Assembly: GCA_937925455.1 (NCBI GenBank)
Contig: CALEWF010000124.1
Location: forward strand, 1 to 9,211
Source of the DNA: an uncultured Flavobacteriales bacterium
Lineage (GTDB): Bacteria; Bacteroidota; Bacteroidia; CAIKAF01
Direction of reading: 5' to 3'
Length of the DNA: 9,211 bases
The position numbers and the translations under genes are program-made. Each line of letters starts with the position of its first letter. Within the stretch, counting starts at the first letter, position 1. The notes beneath the pieces are model-generated. The model saw only the letters and a list, made by a program, of their open reading frames with translations, was not told the origin of the DNA and made no database searches. Positions 1-5,783 of the stretch are shown here, piece after piece.

Positions 1-259
1 AAAAACCTACGTAGCTACTGTTACATAAATAACCACAGATAGCATAGAGCAATCCCGTAAGTTTTACTTTCATTTTCTTTGTGTTCTCCGTGTATCTCTG
101 TGTTCTTTGTGGTTAAAAAATTTGTTTACTATTCAGGTTTATTGCAATTGAAGCAAAATAATTGCTTGAACCCAGGTGGTTACTTCATATAATCGGCTTT
201 AATACAGAAATGAAAATGAATTTGCATAATATGCGGTTTTCTAATGCATAATTTGGGTT
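1..259. repeat. Noncoding direct repeat, copy 1 (about 259 bp)
   Basis: This copy matches 307-565 along its whole length, by eye at roughly 85-90% identity with two single-base indels that cancel out. The least conserved part is about 36-61; the best is 62-115. It may extend left of the window. It contains an imperfect inverted repeat, 31-49 against 96-114 (15 of 19 positions pair), around a pyrimidine-rich core with two related GTGTTCT motifs at 81-87 and 100-106. I see no open reading frame or transposase, so this is most likely an intergenic repeat family member (MITE-like, or a structured RNA or DNA element). Its function is unknown. Confidence 0.85.
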
Positions 260-283
260 TAACCCAAATTATGCATTAGAAAA
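237..283. repeat. Perfect 23-bp inverted repeat with 1-nt spacer
   Basis: Bases 237-259 are the exact reverse complement of 261-283, with only base 260 between them. The left arm is the last 23 bases of repeat copy 1. The same end in copy 2 (543-565) is present with one mismatch in the ATTGCATAATTTGGGTT block, but has no inverted partner. The right arm therefore looks like an inverted fragment of the repeat end joined tail to tail, or the terminal palindrome of an element. As DNA it could extrude a cruciform; as RNA it would be a long AU-rich hairpin. No T-tract follows it, so a terminator role is unlikely. Confidence 0.9.
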
Positions 284-306
284 TTTCCGTAGGCATCCAG
301 AAAAAC

Positions 307-565
307 AAAAACCTGCGTAGCCACTGTTACATAAACAACCTCAGAGAACACAAAGGAATACTGTGTATTTTTACTTTCATTTTCTTTGTGTTCTCCGTGC
401 ATCTCTGTGTTCTTTGTGGTTAAAAAATTTGGTTACTATTCGGGTTTAATGCAATTGAAGTAAAATAGCTGTTTGAACCCAGTGGTTACTTCATATAATT
501 GGCATTAATACAGAAATGAAAATGAATTTGCATTATATCCGGTTTTCTATTGCATAATTTGGGTT
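307..565. repeat. Noncoding direct repeat, copy 2 (about 259 bp)
   Basis: This is the second copy of the element at 1-259, separated from it by 47 bases. Its internal inverted repeat is better preserved: 337-355 pairs with 403-421 at 16 of 19 positions, and 342-355 can instead pair with 384-397 at 13 of 14. The two foldings are mutually exclusive. Differences between the copies are scattered single substitutions rather than in codon-like steps, which fits noncoding DNA. There is no gene inside it. Confidence 0.85.
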
Positions 566-721
566 AAATATTCTTTCTACTACAATAATTGGATGTAAAA
601 CATTGCATCTACTATTCATTAGCAATCTTTTTGTATGTAATAATTTTACACTTTATTATTTGAAATATAATATCTTATATGATTATTATAACTTTTTAAA
701 TAAGTAAGATTTAAAAATGTT
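566..721. other. AT-rich gene-free stretch upstream of 773
   Basis: This very AT-rich DNA lies between repeat copy 2 and the promoter of the first gene. I see no open reading frame, tRNA or strong hairpin. Short inverted repeats such as 666-672 with 684-690 are expected by chance at this composition. Confidence 0.5.
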
Positions 722-754
722 TTGTATAAACCTAAACTTTACAAGTTACTTTTG
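722..754 (+). promoter_or_regulatory. Bacteroidota-type promoter for the 773 gene
   Basis: TACTTTTG at 747-754 matches the TAnnTTTG -7 element exactly. TTG at 722-724 could be the -33 element, with a 22-base gap, which is at the long end of the spacing known for Flavobacterium promoters. Transcription would start near 760, giving a leader of only about 12 bases with an A-rich AATAAAGAG before the ATG and no good Shine-Dalgarno sequence. Confidence 0.55.
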
Positions 755-772
755 TAATGTAAATAAAGAGCA

Positions 773-1951
773 ATGAAAAATTTTACATATTATTTTCTTG
801 TAATTTTTACGTCAACGTGGGGCTTTTCTCAATCTTCAATAGATTTACTAACCCCCAATGGTGGTGAAGTTTTGTTAATTGGTAGCTCTTATAACATAAC
901 ATGGAACAATACCACGGGTATAAATACCGTATTTATTCAGTATTCTACTGATAATGGCAATAGTTGGATTACTATCAATTCTACGGCTCCAACCGGTGCT
1001 ACTGCTGGATCGTATTTGTGGAATCCTATTCCGCCTACCCCTTCTGCCAATGCATTAGTTCGAGTTTTAGATGCACTTAATCCAACAGTAGGTGATACCA
1101 GTGATGCAGTATTTAGTATCTCCAACGGAACCGCAGCATTAACATCACCCAACGGAGGAGAAACCTGGTATATTGGCAGTACACAAAATATAACATGGAG
1201 CTACACGGGCTCTCCATCTCAATATGATATTGAATATTCTACAGATAATGGTACAACATGGAATATAATTGCCAACAACGTATCGGTTGGATCAGTTGGA
1301 GGTGGATTTATATGGGTTGTCCCTAATACGCCTTCTAATCAATGTTTGGTAAAAATTACTGATGTATTTGATCCGTTTCGACAAGATATTAGTGACACAG
1401 TATTTACTATTACCCAGTATATTCCCCGATCAATAACCATTGTAGAACCCAACGGTGGTGAAGTCTATACTCCAGGAACATCGGCTAACATTAGCTGGAC
1501 ATACACCGGAGCAATAAATCAGGTAATTTTAGCTTATACAACAGACAATGGATTTAACTGGACAACATTAGACACGGTGCCAGCAAATTCAAGCCCATAT
1601 TCATGGATTATACCCAACACCCCAAGCAATATATGTGTAGCAAGAATTAAAGATTTGGATAGTTCCAGTGTTTTTGATATGAGCAATTCGTTTTTTCAAA
1701 TTCAATCATTAGGCATGGGGTCATTAAATGACTTTTCTATCAAACTTTTTCCAAATCCGGTAACCGATTTATTGGTAATTCAGCATAATCTTTCTACATC
1801 CGAATTTGCAGAAATTTATAGCATTGATGGCAAATTGATTTATGAAACCGAATTAGTTCAACAGTTCACTAATATTTCTACAAAAAACTTTAAGCCGGGA
1901 ATTTATTTAGTTAGAATAAAAAACAAGGTTTTTAAAATTATTAAAAATTAG
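773..1951 (+). CDS. Secreted T9SS cargo protein with three Ig-like (Kre9/KNH-type) repeats
   Basis: The 392-residue protein starts with an export signal (residues 1-20, likely cut after GFSQ). Three tandem modules of about 98-100 residues follow, each opening with PNGGE (28-32, 126-130, 226-230), then ITW or ISW (42-44, 140-142, 240-242) and TDNG (59-62, 157-160, 257-260). This pattern resembles the Ser-Thr-rich Kre9/KNH-like beta-sandwich family common in Bacteroidota surface proteins. The C-terminus (about 323-392) has LFPNP, a YSIDGK turn and PGIYLVRI, the pattern of the T9SS type A sorting domain. The protein should therefore be exported across both membranes and released or anchored at the surface. 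There is no catalytic motif, so it is probably structural or adhesive; the ligand is unknown. It has its own promoter and a downstream terminator, so it looks monocistronic. Confidence 0.88.
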   Translation: MKNFTYYFLVIFTSTWGFSQSSIDLLTPNGGEVLLIGSSYNITWNNTTGINTVFIQYSTDNGNSWITINSTAPTGATAGSYLWNPIPPTPSANALVRVLDALNPTVGDTSDAVFSISNGTAALTSPNGGETWYIGSTQNITWSYTGSPSQYDIEYSTDNGTTWNIIANNVSVGSVGGGFIWVVPNTPSNQCLVKITDVFDPFRQDISDTVFTITQYIPRSITIVEPNGGEVYTPGTSANISWTYTGAINQVILAYTTDNGFNWTTLDTVPANSSPYSWIIPNTPSNICVARIKDLDSSSVFDMSNSFFQIQSLGMGSLNDFSIKLFPNPVTDLLVIQHNLSTSEFAEIYSIDGKLIYETELVQQFTNISTKNFKPGIYLVRIKNKVFKIIKN

Positions 1952-1972
1952 TTTTCATAGTTTACAAGGGGG

Positions 1973-2014
1973 AATAAGCCGGCGTGCCAGGATGGGCGTC
2001 GGCTTATTTATTTT
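1973..2014 (+). terminator. Rho-independent terminator between convergent genes
   Basis: AATAAGCCG (1973-1981) pairs with CGGCTTATT (2000-2008). The stem extends inward by one G-T and two G-C pairs to a loop at about 1985-1996. A T-rich run reaches 2014 on the + strand and overlaps the last bases of the minus-strand gene. Read on the minus strand the stem is followed by CCCCC, so it probably terminates mainly the + strand gene. Confidence 0.75.
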
Positions 2015-3458
2015 ATGATTGGATGTTTTGAAGTTGTTTTTTGGTCCAATCAGAAATTTTAATCAGGCCACTCTCTTCGGCTGGTATTTGCTGGCTTAGC
2101 AAATTGAATTCTTTTACGAGATTTTTTATTGATATCCCTTCAATGATTTTTGACATCAATGTAATAAACAGTTTTTGGTGCACATATGCTTTATTTTCTA
2201 GCAACTCCCCAAATTTCTTCAAATCATTTTTCAATAAAATTTTAATTCCACTATAGTCCTTCAATTCATGTTTTAATATCAACTCGCTGATAAACAAATT
2301 AAATTGAAACTCTAAATTCATTACTTGGTGGTGGTTGTGAATTTTAATTTTAGTAACCTGCTTTAGAGATTCTTTGAGTTGATTGATTTTATAATACAAC
2401 AACAGTTGTTGTATTAATACAAAATACATTTCTTTTGATTCCGGATTGGGACTTTCTGCTTCTAAGAATTCCGAAATAATTTCTAATCCCTTCATAGGAT
2501 TTAATTGTGAATAGATATTTACTAAATTATTATAGTAGAAAAAAACATATTTTTTATAAAATTTTCGGTCGTAAGCTTCTAATAGTGTTTTTAGTTTTTT
2601 ATTTAAATTCAGGCTTTCTTCCAATTTATTGTTATAGCTTAATGTATTTAAAAGGTATATCACTAGTTCAATATAGTCATGATGATTGTATTTGGTAAAA
2701 AAATTTGATTCTTCCAAATAAGAAATGGCATCTTTTAAATAGCTTTCTAAGGCTTGATAGTTTTGTTCTTGACTCAAGGCTTTCATTAATACTTTGGTTA
2801 GCTTTAATCGAAGGGTTCTACTATTTATAATTTCTTCATCTATGTCTTTAATTTGGCTAATAAAATCATTCACCCATTCTTGTAGCGATTCATCTTTTTT
2901 TATCAGATTTTGTGTGGTTTTAATGCGATTTTCGAGCGATGCAATAATATCATCTATCTGGTGTGTTTTAAATAGTATTTTTCGGTTGTCTCTTCGTTTC
3001 TCTAATAATTCGGTTAATTGCTCCTGATTTAAATTTTTTGATTGTTTTATCATCTCAGATAAAACAAAATCTTTCATCTGGGGATCATCAACCTGCTCTG
3101 CAATTTTGAGGGCTTTCTTTAAGTATTGCAGAGCAAATTTTTCCTCTTCTTTAATTATAAAAACATGAGAAACAATTAAATGATTACAAAATTCTATAAA
3201 GGAGCTTCTTCCCCAATATTGTAATGTTAAGCTTTTGGCTATATCTTCAAATAATTTATTTTTGAGACGATAGTATGCATTTCGATTTCCTTTGTAATGT
3301 TTTTCAATAAAAGAATCTTCTGAATATCCTTTCCTCACATGATCCATTAGCTGAATGTCTTTTCTATCCGCTTTATCTTGCGTACGGGTAGCAAATATTT
3401 TATATGTCCGCAAATCGTCTTTAGTTAAACATGTAAGAATTTCATGTAAAGAAATCAT
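2013..3458 (-). CDS. Hypothetical all-helical, TPR-like cytoplasmic protein
   Basis: The 481-residue protein has no signal peptide and no membrane segment. It is rich in Lys, Glu, Leu and Gln, and nearly everything reads as amphipathic helix. Residues 1-82 form a distinctive N-terminal block (LTKDDLRTYKIFATR, then GNRNAYYRLKNKL and DIAKSL) that recalls a family of uncharacterised Bacteroidota proteins of about 480-500 residues; I recall this only by feel. About 108-125, 231-252 and 262-293 resemble TPR-type helical hairpins, and 145-215 is strongly charged and possibly coiled coil. I see no catalytic motif. A scaffold or protein-interaction role is plausible but unproven. The ATG at 3458 is the natural start, directly before a hydrophobic helix. 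The gene stands alone, convergent with the upstream neighbour and divergent from the 3580 gene. Confidence 0.8.
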   Translation of the reverse strand: MISLHEILTCLTKDDLRTYKIFATRTQDKADRKDIQLMDHVRKGYSEDSFIEKHYKGNRNAYYRLKNKLFEDIAKSLTLQYWGRSSFIEFCNHLIVSHVFIIKEEEKFALQYLKKALKIAEQVDDPQMKDFVLSEMIKQSKNLNQEQLTELLEKRRDNRKILFKTHQIDDIIASLENRIKTTQNLIKKDESLQEWVNDFISQIKDIDEEIINSRTLRLKLTKVLMKALSQEQNYQALESYLKDAISYLEESNFFTKYNHHDYIELVIYLLNTLSYNNKLEESLNLNKKLKTLLEAYDRKFYKKYVFFYYNNLVNIYSQLNPMKGLEIISEFLEAESPNPESKEMYFVLIQQLLLYYKINQLKESLKQVTKIKIHNHHQVMNLEFQFNLFISELILKHELKDYSGIKILLKNDLKKFGELLENKAYVHQKLFITLMSKIIEGISIKNLVKEFNLLSQQIPAEESGLIKISDWTKKQLQNIQS

Positions 3459-3494
3459 AGATTTTAATATTTATAAGCACTAATGTACTAATTT

Positions 3495-3526
3495 AAAATG
3501 TAATAATAATAAATTTTCCATTACAA
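3495..3526 (-). promoter_or_regulatory. Possible promoter for the minus-strand helical protein
   Basis: Read on the minus strand, TTG (3526-3524) lies 21 bases before TACATTTT (3502-3495). The latter matches the TAnnTTTG element except for the last base. The leader would be about 30 bases. In this AT-rich DNA the match could be chance. Confidence 0.3.
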
Positions 3527-3543
3527 TATGCTGACTTGAGTTT

Positions 3544-3551
3544 TATTTTTG
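3544..3551 (+). promoter_or_regulatory. -7 promoter element (TAnnTTTG) for the 3580 gene
   Basis: TATTTTTG matches TAnnTTTG exactly and lies 28 bases before the ATG at 3580. No TTG sits at the expected -33 distance; the nearest, 3536-3538, is too close. The site shares a 121-base divergent intergenic region with the minus-strand gene. Confidence 0.45.
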
Positions 3552-3579
3552 TTGTAGTAATATTAAAAAAAATTTAGTC

Positions 3580-4914
3580 ATGAAAACACGTAAACTTTTC
3601 AATTTCGTAGCTTTTAGTATTTCATTAAGTATGTTAATTGCAAAAACATCGCAAGCTCAAACGTATTACTTTGTTGATACGGTTACCTGTTTTAACTGGG
3701 ATATCCCCAATACAGAATGGGACTCAACGTACAGAGAAATCTATTCTTATACCCCTAGTGGTAAAATCAGCGAATACATATTTCAGTATTATTCTACTCA
3801 ATTTGACAATTCCATGCGTTATACAAGAACTTACAATTCTAACGATGACTTAGCAGATGAAATCCACTATAATTGGAGTGGTACCGCTTGGGATCCTACA
3901 TTCCGATATCTATTCTTTTACAATACAAGCAATAAGCTAATAAACAGGACAAATTTACAGTGGAATGGTACAGCCTACGATTCATTAAATCGTGAATTAA
4001 GAACGTATGATGTGAATGGATATAATAATTCAATTACTTATCAAAGTTATTCTTCAGGTTGGATGAACGGAGCTAAAATTTTATTCACCAATGATGCTAA
4101 TGGAAATCCATTAAATCAAAAAAATTTAACGTGGAATAATATTACCTCAACCTGGGATTCTACAATGCAAATAATCAATACATATAACTCTGCAAATTTG
4201 CTTACAACACAAATACAGCAATTTTGGAATGGTATAAGTAATCAGTGGGAAAATAATACTAAACGAGTAACTGTGTATAATACATCAAACCAAGAAATGA
4301 TCAATTATTTTTTATTTTGGAATGCCCCTAACTGGGATTCTTCTTCTAGAATATTGTACACATACGACGTAAACGGTAATAAATCCTCTATAATCAATCA
4401 AACTTATCAAGGAGGAACTTGGCAAAACTCTTTTAAAAACGAGTATTTATTTAACTCAAATAATGATCAAATTAGATCTTTTTCATACAACTGGAATGCA
4501 GGAAATTGGGAACCTTCTACTAAAGATACTACCATGTATAATGCAAATAACTTAAAAACAGAGTGGATTTTGGGTTACTATAATGTTGGAGTTTATGAAA
4601 ATTCCCAACGTTGTATTTATACTTACGAATCCATCACATTTACAGGTATAGAAGAAAATCCTTACCAAGCTTTAGGTTGTTTAATGCCTAATCCGTATGC
4701 CGGACAGTTTGTAGCTTGTGATTTAAAACCTGAAAAATCATATGTAATTTCACTATTTGACATGCAAGGCAGGCTAATTATGCAACAACAAGTAAATAAC
4801 GGATCGAATGGTTTTTCTCTGAATGTGTTACCTGAAAATGGACTTTATATAGTTCAGGTGCAAAGTGAAGATGGTGCCGAATTGTTTACTAAAAAACTCA
4901 TTATTAACCAATAA
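3580..4914 (+). CDS. Secreted T9SS cargo protein with about eleven 28-31-residue aromatic repeats
   Basis: The 444-residue protein has a signal peptide (1-27, KTSQAQ then cut). Residues about 40-350 form a regular array. A second-position aromatic anchor falls at W47, F75, W104, Y133, W161, W192, W223, W252, W281, W310 and Y339, so the steps are 28-31 residues. The rough consensus is W-N-G-x-x-W-(D/E)-x-(S/T), then a basic residue, then Y-(N/D)-x-N-G/N and a beta strand. This is reminiscent of YD/Rhs-like beta-hairpin repeats, but there is no Rhs core or toxin tip. The last 80 residues (MPNP at 369-372, then FDMQGR and ENGLYIVQV) are a T9SS type A sorting domain. It is likely an elongated surface or secreted beta-repeat protein; any ligand is unknown. 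It is probably co-transcribed at least partly with the next gene, 61 bases downstream. Confidence 0.88.
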   Translation: MKTRKLFNFVAFSISLSMLIAKTSQAQTYYFVDTVTCFNWDIPNTEWDSTYREIYSYTPSGKISEYIFQYYSTQFDNSMRYTRTYNSNDDLADEIHYNWSGTAWDPTFRYLFFYNTSNKLINRTNLQWNGTAYDSLNRELRTYDVNGYNNSITYQSYSSGWMNGAKILFTNDANGNPLNQKNLTWNNITSTWDSTMQIINTYNSANLLTTQIQQFWNGISNQWENNTKRVTVYNTSNQEMINYFLFWNAPNWDSSSRILYTYDVNGNKSSIINQTYQGGTWQNSFKNEYLFNSNNDQIRSFSYNWNAGNWEPSTKDTTMYNANNLKTEWILGYYNVGVYENSQRCIYTYESITFTGIEENPYQALGCLMPNPYAGQFVACDLKPEKSYVISLFDMQGRLIMQQQVNNGSNGFSLNVLPENGLYIVQVQSEDGAELFTKKLIINQ

Positions 4915-4922
4915 ACAAAATT

Positions 4923-4956
4923 GAAGAGAACTCTTAAAATTTAAAGAGTTCTCTTC
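4923..4956 (+). terminator. Hairpin after the 3580 gene, probable (leaky) terminator
   Basis: GAAGAGAACTCTT (4923-4935) is the exact reverse complement of 4944-4956, a 13-bp stem with an 8-base AT-rich loop, followed by ATTATTTATCTT. The T-tract is weak. I find no TAnnTTTG promoter between it and the next ATG at 4976, so it may act as a partial terminator or an mRNA-stabilising 3' end that lets some transcription pass into the next gene. Confidence 0.6.
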
Positions 4957-4975
4957 ATTATTTATCTTAAAAAAA

Positions 4976-5671
4976 ATGCATATGAGGAGAATACTAAGTC
5001 TAATCATTGTCATATCTCTTTTGGGATATGGTAGGCTGATGGGTCAGCTCACCATGAGCCAAATCACCAATCCGCTAATCAATTTTGTTCCAGAAATTGA
5101 TTTAGACGAGGTATATCCAATTATTGCAGTAGTTCATAACATAGGACCCACGCAACTTCAATCAAATGAAGTTACCGTAACTTTTGCATTACAAACAAAC
5201 AGTACTTTAGGGCAACCTGTAATTTTTCAAGTAGAAACTCTTCCTAATCCTGTCATTCCTCCTGGCGATACAATAGGTGTTCCGGTAAACTTTTCTATAC
5301 CATCCAGTTTTTATTTTGCTTTTGGTGGAGGGAATACTGTTGTTGTTTGGCCAAGTATGTCCGGTTATCCTACCCTCGATTCATTAGAAGTACCAATATA
5401 CATTATACCTTATAGTGGTACTGAAGATATAAATGAAAATGATAAGCAACCTACTTTGTATCCTAACCCACTTACAGAAGGATATTTAACTATTACCGGA
5501 ATAGACAATATAACTTCTATACGAATTGTGGATGTATCGGGCAGAGAGGTTCTTTACATCAATAATCAGGAGATTCCGGTAGTACCAAAACCAATTCAGT
5601 CGGGAGTGTATATCATACACATCCAGGATCATAAAGGAAATAGCTGGGTAAGGCAATTTATCGTCAAGTAA
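4976..5671 (+). CDS. Small secreted T9SS cargo protein
   Basis: The protein has 231 residues if started at 4976. A second ATG two codons on (4982) gives MRRILSLIIV, an equally good signal peptide start, so the exact start is open. The signal peptide ends near GQ at 23-24. Residues 25-145 form a small beta-rich domain (HNIGPTQLQSNEVTVTF, PPGDTIGVPVNF) that resembles a CARDB- or Ig-like fold, with no catalytic motif. Residues about 158-231 (LYPNP at 161-165, VDVSGREV, SGVYIIHI, RQFIVK) form a T9SS type A sorting domain. It should be exported to the surface or medium. It follows the eleven-repeat protein on the same strand with no visible promoter of its own, and a strong terminator ends it. The two may form a transcription unit of surface proteins; the function is unknown. 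Confidence 0.82.
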   Translation: MHMRRILSLIIVISLLGYGRLMGQLTMSQITNPLINFVPEIDLDEVYPIIAVVHNIGPTQLQSNEVTVTFALQTNSTLGQPVIFQVETLPNPVIPPGDTIGVPVNFSIPSSFYFAFGGGNTVVVWPSMSGYPTLDSLEVPIYIIPYSGTEDINENDKQPTLYPNPLTEGYLTITGIDNITSIRIVDVSGREVLYINNQEIPVVPKPIQSGVYIIHIQDHKGNSWVRQFIVK

Positions 5672-5697
5672 ATCTTTAACTATCATCAAAATTCATT

Positions 5698-5730
5698 ACA
5701 AGCCCTGCCAGAAGCAGGGCTTGTTTTTTT
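5698..5730 (+). terminator. Strong Rho-independent terminator
   Basis: ACAAGCCCTGC (5698-5708) pairs perfectly with GCAGGGCTTGT (5714-5724) across the loop CAGAA, followed by T's to 5730. It separates the surface-protein genes from the menaquinone operon. Confidence 0.93.
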
Positions 5731-5771
5731 ATCACAATTACCCTAATGATATTATCTCTGCGGTACTTTGT

Positions 5772-5779
5772 TACCTTTG
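5772..5779 (+). promoter_or_regulatory. menD: -7 promoter element abutting the menD start codon
   Basis: TACCTTTG matches TAnnTTTG exactly and ends only four bases before the menD ATG at 5784. A looser copy, TACTTTG, lies at 5764-5770. No TTG is visible at the -33 distance. If 5772-5779 is used, transcription would begin at or within a few bases of the start codon. Confidence 0.45.
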
Positions 5780-5783
5780 AACT

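Noticed and set aside
1..565. CRISPR array
   Set aside because: There are only two long repeat units of about 259 bp. There is no series of short identical repeats with unique spacers, and no cas genes are present.
666..690. 7-bp inverted repeat as an operator or terminator
   Set aside because: It is composed only of A and T in very AT-rich DNA, has an 11-base loop and no T-tract, and is easily explained by chance.
2041..3027. Plus-strand open frames opposite the helical protein gene
   Set aside because: They are rich in Phe, Ser, Ile and Leu, as expected from reading the complement of a Lys/Glu-rich coding region, and they have no coding context.
3459..3579. Riboswitch or structured leader in the divergent intergenic region
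   Set aside because: The region is 121 bases of low-complexity AT-rich sequence, with no conserved motif or stable helix that I could see.
3580..4914. Rhs/YD polymorphic toxin
   Set aside because: The repeats resemble YD units only loosely. There is no core-associated motif or C-terminal toxin domain, no immunity gene follows, and the C-terminus is a T9SS sorting domain.
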